A stretch of 64,000 nucleotides of DNA from Myxococcales bacterium (GTDB lineage Bacteria > Myxococcota_A > UBA796 > GCA-2862545): contig JAHQVJ010000013.1 of the NCBI GenBank assembly GCA_019634415.1, forward strand, positions 1-64,000. Reading direction: 5' to 3'. A model generated the notes under the pieces. That model did not search any database, was not told where the DNA came from, and saw nothing but the letters and a program-made list of their open reading frames with translations. Shown one piece after another: positions 33,421 to 41,043 of this stretch; within the stretch, counting starts at the first letter, position 1, and the number at the start of each line of letters is the position of its first letter. Made by a program: the position numbers and the translations under genes.

Positions 33421-36400
33421 CTACTGGGTCGTGAGCACGGCCTCCAGCGCGGGCAGCGTCTCCTCGGTGTGCGGCTGGTCGAGCACCTCCACCAGGGCCA
33501 GGATGCGCTCGGCGCCAGCCATGGTGCCCAGGTACTCTCGCAGGCGCGTCCACGACGTGCCGTCGTCGTCGCCCCAGGCACCCACGGCCCGCACCAGGTC
33601 CTCGGTCACCGCACCCCATGGCTCGCCGGCCACCAGGCGCAGCACGTGCAGCAGCGGGATGTCGTGGTCCTCCGGTAGCGTGGACACGGCCAGCCGATCG
33701 GCGAGCAGCGCTCGTGCGGGCTCGGTGCGACCCGCACGGAGGTGGATCTCCAGCAGGTTGATGCACGACCCCAGATCGCCACCGTCGCAGGCCTGCTGCG
33801 ACAGCGCCAGCGCTGCCTCCGGGTCGGGCTGCACATCTCGGCCCATGTCGTAGTGCGCGCCCAGGTTCCCGCAGGAGAACACGTCGCCCAGCTCACAGCC
33901 TCGCTGGTACAGCGATACCGCCTTGGCCCCATCTCGCGGCAGGCCGATGGCCAGATCGAAGAAGGTCCCGAGGCGACCGCAGGCCATCCCGTGGTCGCCC
34001 TCGCAGGCCCGATCGTACAGCTGGGCCGCTTCGCCGATGTCCTGCTCCACGCCGAGACCTTGCTCCAGCAGAGAGGCGAGCTGCGCACATCCGTTGGGGT
34101 TGCCGCCGTCGCAGCCCTCCCGGTAGAAGTGGGCGGCCTGCTCGGGATCGGGGGCCGAGCCCTCGGCGGCGTGCAGCAGGATGCCCGCGTTGGTGCAGCC
34201 CACGCCATCGCCGCCCTCGCAGCCACGACGGTACAGCGACAGCGCCTGGTCCAGGTCGATGTCTGCGCCGGTGCCGTTGTGGAGGTTGATGCCCAGGTAG
34301 GTGCAGCCCACGGCATCGCCGCCTTCGCAGGCGGTGCGGTACAGCGCGTTGGCCTCCGACAGGTTCTCGGTGGCGCCGCGGCCCTGCTCCACCATCAGGC
34401 CCACCATGCGGCAGCTGTCGGCGCTTCCCAGGTTGCACGACGCGCGGTAGAAGCCCACCGCCGTCTCGGAGTCGGGGGAGGTGCCGATGCCGTGCTCGTG
34501 GTTGAGGGCGGCGTAGTGGCACGCCGTGGCGTAGCCGTAGTCACAGCCGCGCTCGTACAGCGCGACGGCTCGGGCGGGGTCGGCCTCCACGCCGCTGCCG
34601 TTCTCGTGGAGCACGCCCAGGTTGGAGCACCCGATCCCGTCGCCGAGCTCGCAGCCCTTGGTGTACAGCGCGGCGGCGAGGGCCGGGTTGGCGTCGCCCA
34701 CCTTCCCCTGCTCGATGAGCAATCCCAGGAAGGTGCAGCCCAGCGCCTCGTCGACCTCGCAGCCGCGTTCGTACAGGTCGGCGGCACGAGTGGCGCTGCT
34801 GGAGGTGCCGATGCCCAGCTGGTGGTTGATGCCTGCGTAGGTGCACCCCAAGGCGTCTCCGCCGTCGCAGGACTGCTCGTACAGGTCCGTGGCCCGCCTC
34901 GCGTCTTGCTCGACCCCTCGGCCCTCCTCGTGCAGCACGCCCAGGGCCCGGCATCCGCCCGCGTCGCCCAGCTCGCAGCCCGTTCGGTAGAACTCGGCGG
35001 CGGTCGACAGCATGCCGAGGACGGTCGGCCCGGACTGGTACATGAGGCCCAGGTTGGAGCACGCCAGGCCGTCCATCGCGTCGCAGCTGTGGCGCAGCAT
35101 GGCCTCTGCTCCCTCGGGATCGGACTCCAGCTGGGTGAGCCCCAGCATGGTGCAGCCGCGCGTGTGGCCGCCGTCGCACCCTCGACGGTAGAGGCGCCCG
35201 GCTCGATCGGCATCCTCGGACACACCCACGCCGCCCTCGAGGTTCACCCCCAGGTAGGTGCAGCCTCGCGCGTCGCCTCCGTCGCAGCCCCGTGAGAACA
35301 TCTTGGCGGAGTACGCCGCGTCTCGCTCGGTACCTCGGCCCGCTGCGTGCATCACTCCTGCGGAGGTGCAGCCCGACGGGTCGCCTTCGTTGCAGCCACG
35401 GGTGTACAGCTCCAGCGCCTTGCTGTCGTTGGCGGCCAGATCGCCTTTGCCCGCCTCGTACATCCAGCCGAGCTGCGAGCAGCCCTGTGGCTCCCCCCCT
35501 TCACAGCCCTGACGCAGCAGCACCACAGCCCGCGCGGGATCGGTACGGCCGGAGGCGCCGGTCTGGAAGAGCGAGGCGAGCTGAACGCACCGAGCGGCTT
35601 GGCCGCTCGCACAGGCGGTCTGCAGGGCCTGCGGATCGAGGGCGTCGCCGGGCTCTGGGGCGAGCTGTCCGGTGTTGGTTCGCTGCAGCAGGCTCTGGGG
35701 AACCCCGCCCCACGTGGCTGCGCGGCCGTCCTTGCGCTCCGGGACGTCGAGGGTGGTGCGGGCCGGAGGAGGGGTGACGGGCTGCGACGCGAGCATGCGC
35801 AGGATCGTGCGCGCCTCCACGAGCTGGGGCACCGTCACCTCCCGCGACAGGTCGCACGCGGCCACCTCCGGATCGTCGGACCAGTGCGCCACCCAGCGCT
35901 CGATGGCAGCCCGCGCGCTGGCGGTGGGACCCTCCAGGAGGGGGCGCACCTTGTCCCAGTCCAGCTCCGCCTGCGTGCGCAGCTGGGCCTCCTTGCGGGC
36001 CAGCTCGTGGTCACAGGCGGCCGTGTTGAGCATGACCAGCTGGCCGTCTTCGTGGAACGCCTGCTTGGACTGACCCTGCTGCGGCGTCTGGTCGGAGTTC
36101 GCCTGGACGCGCTCGCGGAGCGGGGGGAAGAGAGTGTCCACGGTGACGTAGCGACCCTCGGCGTCCTCCAGCGCCTTGCGCAGGTAGTAGGCGAACACGC
36201 TCATGCCGTCGCGGCCGCCGTCGGCCACGGGCTCGTTGCCTCCGGAGGTGATCACCCACCGGCTGCGCTTGCTGGCGAGCTGCTTGGCTTCGCGCTGGCC
36301 CGAGGGGGCGTCGATCTCGCTGTCGGAGCCACCTCGGAAGCTGCCCGAGAAGCAGGAGTCCACCACCAGCAGCACGTGGCGGGCTTCGATGGCGCGCATC

Positions 36401-36897
36401 TTCGCGGCGAGATCGTCGTTGCTGATCCACCGGTCCTTGCTGTCGATCCGCGCGTCGGACGGCAGCCAGTACCCGCGGTCCTCGGCGTCGTCGCGCTTGC
36501 CGTGGCCCGCGTAGTAGATGAGCACGGCCTCGGTCTCCGAGGCGTCGCGGCGGATCGCGTCGAGGCCGTTGATGATGTCGTTGCGGGTGGCGTTCTCCAC
36601 CGTCTTCACGTCGAATCCGTAGCGCTTCTCCAGCACCGACTTGAGCTGGCGGATGTCCTGGGTGGGGGTGTCCAGGTCCGCGATGTTCTTGTCCTCGTAG
36701 GTCTGGGCCGAGAACAGGATCGCTCGGTATCGGGTGAGGCCGAGCTCTCCCTCCACGCCCGACCGAATGCGCTCGTTGCTCGACGTCGACTCGTCGAGGG
36801 CGCGTGTGCCGGACCGAGGATCGGCACCCTTGGGGCAGGCGCCCAACATCGTGAGGATGGCGAAGGACAGGGCGTAGACGACGGTGCGGGCACGCAT
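33421..36897 (-). CDS. Caspase-like (C14) peptidase / Sel1-repeat lipoprotein
   Basis: A 1158-residue lipoprotein: signal MRARTVVYALSFAILTMLGAC, lipobox Cys21; ATG has GGAGGG nearby. Residues about 55-310 are a caspase-fold peptidase with the catalytic dyad intact, His132 in IYYAGHGKRDD and Cys182 in LLVVDSCFSGSF. After a spacer, the region from about 430 to 1040 has some seventeen Sel1-like (TPR-related) repeats of 34-38 residues, each with paired cysteines, such as GCELGDAGGCRALGVLHEEG, resembling HcpA-type proteins. The tail is helical. Caspase-like proteins often act in regulated self- or foreign-protein cleavage; the lipid anchor places this one in the periplasm or at the surface, with the repeats as a scaffold. 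Confidence 0.85.
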   Translation of the reverse strand: MRARTVVYALSFAILTMLGACPKGADPRSGTRALDESTSSNERIRSGVEGELGLTRYRAILFSAQTYEDKNIADLDTPTQDIRQLKSVLEKRYGFDVKTVENATRNDIINGLDAIRRDASETEAVLIYYAGHGKRDDAEDRGYWLPSDARIDSKDRWISNDDLAAKMRAIEARHVLLVVDSCFSGSFRGGSDSEIDAPSGQREAKQLASKRSRWVITSGGNEPVADGGRDGMSVFAYYLRKALEDAEGRYVTVDTLFPPLRERVQANSDQTPQQGQSKQAFHEDGQLVMLNTAACDHELARKEAQLRTQAELDWDKVRPLLEGPTASARAAIERWVAHWSDDPEVAACDLSREVTVPQLVEARTILRMLASQPVTPPPARTTLDVPERKDGRAATWGGVPQSLLQRTNTGQLAPEPGDALDPQALQTACASGQAARCVQLASLFQTGASGRTDPARAVVLLRQGCEGGEPQGCSQLGWMYEAGKGDLAANDSKALELYTRGCNEGDPSGCTSAGVMHAAGRGTERDAAYSAKMFSRGCDGGDARGCTYLGVNLEGGVGVSEDADRAGRLYRRGCDGGHTRGCTMLGLTQLESDPEGAEAMLRHSCDAMDGLACSNLGLMYQSGPTVLGMLSTAAEFYRTGCELGDAGGCRALGVLHEEGRGVEQDARRATDLYEQSCDGGDALGCTYAGINHQLGIGTSSSATRAADLYERGCEVDEALGCTFLGLLIEQGKVGDANPALAAALYTKGCELGDGIGCSNLGVLHENGSGVEADPARAVALYERGCDYGYATACHYAALNHEHGIGTSPDSETAVGFYRASCNLGSADSCRMVGLMVEQGRGATENLSEANALYRTACEGGDAVGCTYLGINLHNGTGADIDLDQALSLYRRGCEGGDGVGCTNAGILLHAAEGSAPDPEQAAHFYREGCDGGNPNGCAQLASLLEQGLGVEQDIGEAAQLYDRACEGDHGMACGRLGTFFDLAIGLPRDGAKAVSLYQRGCELGDVFSCGNLGAHYDMGRDVQPDPEAALALSQQACDGGDLGSCINLLEIHLRAGRTEPARALLADRLAVSTLPEDHDIPLLHVLRLVAGEPWGAVTEDLVRAVGAWGDDDGTSWTRLREYLGTMAGAERILALVEVLDQPHTEETLPALEAVLTTQ

Positions 36898-36980
36898 CGC
36901 ACCCTCCATAGGGCGTCGGATGGGGGAGGTATACCACTGTGGGGTGCTCATTCCTGCCCGCGCGAGGGTACGGTACGGCC

Positions 36981-37754
36981 GTGTCCGAACAGCTGCCCAG
37001 TCCGAGCATCGAGTTGGTGGGGGATTGGACCCATCCGCGCCTGCTGCTCCGCCTCATGATGGTGGTGGACAGTCCGTGGCAGCTGGATGGCTCCTGCTTC
37101 GTCCACCGCGACACCCAAGAGGCCTGTGTGGTGGAGATGCGAGGCCACGATCCGGAGCTGGCCGAGCGCTTCGCCGAAGGGGAGTGTCCCGTGCGCCCCT
37201 CGCTGTCGCCGGAGCGGCTGCAGGCCATCGCCGAGCACAAGTCGGTGCTCACGGTGTCTCCGGCTCCGGGCCTGTCGGGTCGCGCAGCGGCACGTGCGGT
37301 GCTCCGCTGCGGTGCGGGCCTGGTCGATGCGGGAGCGCTGGCCGTGCGCTGTGTGCAGAGCGGGCTGGCGCACTCCGGGGAGCGCTTCCAGGCGCTGGAC
37401 CGAGTGGCGGAGGGAGCGGAGGACGAGGACGACACCTCCATGGTCTGCGAGGCGCTGTACCTGGCGATGGTGATGCCCTTGGCGCGGCGCCGCGACGCGC
37501 TGTGCACGCTGGGTATGGCGCTGCTCGAGGCGCCCGACGCCGTGGTGGCGGAGGAGGTGATGGAGGCACGGGCGCTCGACGCCATGGAGTCCGTGTGTCT
37601 GCGCACCCTCGCTGGGAGGGCCCCGGAGGATGGGGCCGTGGTGCGGGCCTCGCCGAGCTGCCCTGCGTTCCGGCTGGAGCGGTGTCCCGACAGCCGACCG
37701 AAGCGCGACCCGGATCGCAACCCCTTCGGGGTGTGGCGGCTGACTCCGGCCTGA
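36981..37754 (+). CDS. Hypothetical protein
   Basis: A 257-residue soluble protein that I do not recognise; about nine cysteines, several in helices (VRCVQSGL, SMVCEALYL, ALCTLGMALL). There is no signal peptide. GTG at 36981 is the preferred start because upstream in-frame codons would run back over the promoter region of the divergent caspase gene. It ends three bases before the convergent propeller lipoprotein gene. Codon use is like that of neighbours, supporting a real gene. Confidence 0.5.
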   Translation: MSEQLPSPSIELVGDWTHPRLLLRLMMVVDSPWQLDGSCFVHRDTQEACVVEMRGHDPELAERFAEGECPVRPSLSPERLQAIAEHKSVLTVSPAPGLSGRAAARAVLRCGAGLVDAGALAVRCVQSGLAHSGERFQALDRVAEGAEDEDDTSMVCEALYLAMVMPLARRRDALCTLGMALLEAPDAVVAEEVMEARALDAMESVCLRTLAGRAPEDGAVVRASPSCPAFRLERCPDSRPKRDPDRNPFGVWRLTPA

Positions 37755-37757
37755 GCA

Positions 37758-39068
37758 TCAGGGGCGGATCGGGATGCGCCAGGCCACGGCCTGACCCGGA
37801 GCGGGTCCGAGATCCGTGCGATCGACGTCGTCGGGAACGGGTGCTCGGGTGATCACGACGAGATCGTCTCCGTCCACTGCCCCTGTCGTGGCGCCTGCGA
37901 TCCGTGGGTTGCTCTGCTCGAGCACCTGGATGCCCGTGGCCGCGGTGCCTGTCGCGTCGAGATCCACGCGCACCACGCGCCAGCGTCCGAGGCCCAGCTG
38001 GATGCCCACGAAGGCGTCGCCCAGGTGGTACAGGCCGTCGAAGGAGCGCAGGTTCACCCCCGCGGGCAGCTCGAGCCAGCGTCGCTGCAGCGTGCTCGGA
38101 TCGATGGCCGTGATGTTGCGTCGGTCGGCCGCGACGTACAGGGTGCCGTCTGGGCCCAGCGTGATCCCGTTCGACGTCTGCACCGGGGGCTGCTCGCCCA
38201 GAGGCTCGGGGGTCTCGGCTCCGGGCCGCACCACCCACACCCCGGGTCCCGACAGGTACAGCGTGCCGTCGGCTCCCACGGTCACGTCGTTGAAGCCGAA
38301 GGGCGCGTCGATTCGTGTGTGGTGGACGTCCAGGATCTCGCCGGTGTCGAGATCGAGTCCGAACACGCCGGTCACGCCTCGGTGCGCCTCGAGGAATCCC
38401 TCGTGGAAGGCGAAGGCGGTGCCTACCGCCCACAGCCGGTTGCGTGCGGCGTCCACCTCCAGGCCCAGCGCGGCGACGGGCACGCCGTCGACGACGAGCC
38501 GTGCCAGCTCGCTCACCGTGCCGTCGGGGGCCACGGAGAAGACGGCGCCCAGTCGTGTGGAGCCCACGAAGAAGCGTCCTGTGGCCGGATCGTGGGCGAT
38601 CCCCTCGGGGGCGAGGTCGAGGCGGTCGCCGAGGTCGAAGGCCCTGGTGCCGTGGCTGATCTCGGGGAACAGGTCGCCGAACTGGGCGATGAGTGTCTGG
38701 AACTCGGGATCGTCGTCCAGCGAGGCGAAGTCGGGATCCTGGCCTGCGCCGAAGTCGATGCTCTGATCGAGCAGGGCCCGGAGGGCTGTCAGGGCGCCGG
38801 GGCGGTCGCCCGTGAGCGCTAGGCCGCAGGCGAGGTTGTACTGGCTGACGATGTCATCCGGGTCGAGGCGGAGCGCCTCGCGGGTCTTGGCGAGGAAGGT
38901 GGGGTAGTCCGCTTCCTGGTGGGCTCCGATGGCCTCGTTCCGCAGCTGGGCCGCAGCGGCCAGTGGGTCGATGGTCTGCGCTGGAGCACTGACCTGGGAC
39001 GCCTCTGGAGTCGCGGCGACGGGGGTGGCCCTCGGTGTGCAGGCACAGAGCAAGATCCAGAGCACCAC
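37758..39068 (-). CDS. TPR / SMP-30-like beta-propeller lipoprotein
   Basis: A 436-residue lipoprotein: MVLWILLCAC, lipobox Cys10, then an Ala/Pro linker. Residues about 40-125 form TPR-like helices (DDIVSQYNLACGLALTGDRPGAL), and 135-430 form a six-bladed propeller of the SMP-30/gluconolactonase or vgb type (ATGRFFVGSTRLGAVFSVAPDG, NDVTVGADGTLYLSGPGVWVV, NGITLGPDGTLYVAADRRN). GTG start follows a GGAGGTGAC ribosome site. Lactonase-type catalysis needs metal ligands I cannot place with certainty, so it may be only a binding protein. Confidence 0.7.
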   Translation of the reverse strand: MVLWILLCACTPRATPVAATPEASQVSAPAQTIDPLAAAAQLRNEAIGAHQEADYPTFLAKTREALRLDPDDIVSQYNLACGLALTGDRPGALTALRALLDQSIDFGAGQDPDFASLDDDPEFQTLIAQFGDLFPEISHGTRAFDLGDRLDLAPEGIAHDPATGRFFVGSTRLGAVFSVAPDGTVSELARLVVDGVPVAALGLEVDAARNRLWAVGTAFAFHEGFLEAHRGVTGVFGLDLDTGEILDVHHTRIDAPFGFNDVTVGADGTLYLSGPGVWVVRPGAETPEPLGEQPPVQTSNGITLGPDGTLYVAADRRNITAIDPSTLQRRWLELPAGVNLRSFDGLYHLGDAFVGIQLGLGRWRVVRVDLDATGTAATGIQVLEQSNPRIAGATTGAVDGDDLVVITRAPVPDDVDRTDLGPAPGQAVAWRIPIRP

Positions 39069-39100
39069 GTCACCTCCGTGAGACGACGCATCTTAGGCGA

Positions 39101-39448
39101 TCAAGGCCGCGTGAGGAGCGAGCCGTCCACCGTCATGGTCCAGCCCTCAGGGCCCTTCTCGGGGGGAGCCTCGATGGTCAGGCTGCCGAAGCCGAGGCAG
39201 CACTTCAGCGTGCCGTCCGTCCAGCTGGTGGCTGGTCCCGCCAGGGACAGATCGGAGCCGGGGCTGTGTCGCTCCCACTCCACCTGTCCCTCCGCGGTGA
39301 TTCGCAGCGTGATGGTCTCGCCCCCCGCACCTTCGTTGGTCCAGGTGCCCACGTAGTCGGGGCTGGGGGGCGGAACCGAGGTGAGCCCGGCGCAGGCCAA
39401 GGAGACGAGGCCCACCGCAGCGGCCGACAGCGACAGAGCAAGGCGCAT
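39101..39448 (-). CDS. Small lipoprotein of unknown function
   Basis: A 115-residue lipoprotein with signal MRLALSLSAAAVGLVSLAC. The mature part has the pattern YVGTWTNEGAGGETITLRITAEGQVEWERHSPG, typical of small lipocalin-like or copper-resistance-type beta-barrel lipoproteins that bind hydrophobic ligands, but no family is certain. Longer in-frame starts exist upstream (for example at 39460). Lies between the propeller gene and the TetR gene. Confidence 0.6.
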   Translation of the reverse strand: MRLALSLSAAAVGLVSLACAGLTSVPPPSPDYVGTWTNEGAGGETITLRITAEGQVEWERHSPGSDLSLAGPATSWTDGTLKCCLGFGSLTIEAPPEKGPEGWTMTVDGSLLTRP

Positions 39449-39533
39449 GGGGCCTACCATCCAGGGCTGGGGGCGCTCGAGAAGCCCGTTCATCGGAAGC
39501 GTAACGGATCGCATCATGGGCTCGATGCATCTA

Positions 39534-39545
39534 ACGAACGGTCGT
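39534..39545. promoter_or_regulatory. Small inverted repeat upstream of TetR gene
   Basis: ACGA-ACGG-TCGT lies 14 bases upstream of the TetR start, just before a TATTCT (39549-39554) that could be a -10 element. A possible autoregulatory site; short, so uncertain. Confidence 0.3.
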
Positions 39546-39559
39546 GCTATTCTGTCGCC

Positions 39560-40171
39560 ATGACGACGACGGCGAAGGGGAAGGCCACGCGGGAGGAGAT
39601 CCTGAAGGTGGCGCTGAAAGGGGCTCTGTCAGTGGGGCTGGAGGGGTTGTCCATCGGTGGCCTGGCCACCGAGGTGGGCATGTCGAAGAGCGGGCTGTTC
39701 GCGCACTTCGGGTCCAAGGAGGGGCTACAGATCGCGGTGCTGGAGTACGCGTCGGAGCGCTTCGTGCAGGGCACGGTGCGACCGGCGCTGAGGGCTCCGC
39801 GCGGGGAGCCGCGCGTGCGCTCCCTGCTGGTGGCCTGGCTCGACTGGGCGGAGCGTGGGATTGGCTCGGGGGGCTGTGTGTTCGAGTCCACGGCTTGGGA
39901 GTTCGACGCCCGGCCCGGGGCCGTGCGGTCCACCATCCAGCGCATGCTGGGCGCGTGGGTGACCACCCTGCAGCGGGCCGCCCAGATGGCGGTGGAGGTG
40001 GGGGACTTTCGCGACGATCTGGACGCCGAGGCCTTCGCCCAGCACGCGCACTCTGCGGGCCTGGGGTTCCACCTGCACGCCCGGCTGTTCCGAGACCCCA
40101 ACGCCCGTCGGTATGCCCTGTCGGCCATCGACGTCTTGATCGCGGACGCACGAGCACGGGAGGACGCATGA
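39560..40171 (+). CDS. TetR-family transcriptional regulator
   Basis: A 203-residue protein with the TetR N-terminal helix-turn-helix: REEILKVALKGALSVGLEGLSIGGLATEVGMSKSGLFAHFGSKEGLQIAVLEY. The C-terminal ligand domain (about 75-200) includes FESTAWEFDARPGAVRSTIQRMLGAWVTTL, like TetR_C_6/33-type domains. ATG start. It overlaps the alpha/beta hydrolase gene by four bases (ATGA, 40168-40171), so it probably controls that hydrolase. Confidence 0.9.
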   Translation: MTTTAKGKATREEILKVALKGALSVGLEGLSIGGLATEVGMSKSGLFAHFGSKEGLQIAVLEYASERFVQGTVRPALRAPRGEPRVRSLLVAWLDWAERGIGSGGCVFESTAWEFDARPGAVRSTIQRMLGAWVTTLQRAAQMAVEVGDFRDDLDAEAFAQHAHSAGLGFHLHARLFRDPNARRYALSAIDVLIADARAREDA

Positions 40172-41043
40172 GCGAGCACACCCTGCAGCGCGTTGCTGGA
40201 CCTGCGAGCTCACCTGCGGCACGCGCCGTGGGGTTGGGGCTTCAGGGCTTGGCGGCGCTGAGCACCCCGGCCACGAGCTATGCCGCCGAGTGGCTGTTCC
40301 TGCGCCCCGTGAACCAGGTGGCTCCTCCCGAGCGGGAGCGTGGTGTGCGGAGGCAGGCCACACGCTTTCCCATCCCGTGGGATCTGGGCTCCCTGCAGGG
40401 GTATCGCTGGGGGGAGCCGTCGGATCCGGTGGTGCTCGTGGTGCACGGGTGGGCCGGGCGCTCGAGCCAGTTCGCGGCCTTCGTGCGTCCGCTGCTGATG
40501 GCGGGCTTCCAGGTGGTGGCGTTCGACGCGCCGGGCCATGGACGGAGCTGCTCGGTTCCGCTGCCGCTGCCGCGCTACGCCGACGCCATCGGGGCGGCCG
40601 TGCGCGCGGTGGGACCGGTGGAGGGCGTGGTGGCGCACTCCTTCGGCGCCTCTGCGATGGCGTACGCCCTGTCGTCGGGGTTGTCGGTCCGGCGGGCGGT
40701 GTTCGTGGCTCCGATGGATCCGGGCACCGCGGCGGGCCGGTTCTGCGGCTTGTTGGGCCTGCCCCAGCGCGTCCGCATCGACATGGAGCGCCGCCTGGAG
40801 CTGCGCTTCGGTGTGCCCCTGGAGCACTTTCGCGCATCGATGGTGGGCGCGCGGGGAGAGGTGCCGCTGTTGGTGGTGCACGACTCCGACGATCGCGTGG
40901 TGCCCTCGGGCGATGGGGAGGCCTGGGCCCGGGCGTGGCCGGGCGCCACCCTGTGGGTCACCCAGGGGCTGGGGCACGGCCGGATCCTCTGGGATCGCGA
41001 CGTGATCGATCGCGCTGTGGGTTTCCTCAAGACACGCGCGTGA
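40168..41043 (+). CDS. Alpha/beta hydrolase
   Basis: A 291-residue serine hydrolase. Oxyanion-side motif VVHGWAGRSSQF (91-102), nucleophile Ser158 in VVAHSFGASAM, acid Asp242 in HDSDDRVVP and His270 in TQGLGHGRI make a complete triad. The GWAG version of the HG motif is seen in the YheT/serine-aminopeptidase-like group. No signal peptide, so cytoplasmic. Translationally coupled to the TetR regulator. The substrate is likely a small ester or amide, unidentified. Its end overlaps the convergent helicase gene by 17 bases. Confidence 0.85.
   Translation: MSEHTLQRVAGPASSPAARAVGLGLQGLAALSTPATSYAAEWLFLRPVNQVAPPERERGVRRQATRFPIPWDLGSLQGYRWGEPSDPVVLVVHGWAGRSSQFAAFVRPLLMAGFQVVAFDAPGHGRSCSVPLPLPRYADAIGAAVRAVGPVEGVVAHSFGASAMAYALSSGLSVRRAVFVAPMDPGTAAGRFCGLLGLPQRVRIDMERRLELRFGVPLEHFRASMVGARGEVPLLVVHDSDDRVVPSGDGEAWARAWPGATLWVTQGLGHGRILWDRDVIDRAVGFLKTRA

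Noticed and set aside
33742-37059. Plus-strand frames opposite the caspase/Sel1 gene, and the repeats as a DNA repeat array or CRISPR
   Set aside because: The periodicity is explained by the 34-38 residue Sel1-like repeats of the protein. There are no conserved DNA repeats with unique spacers.
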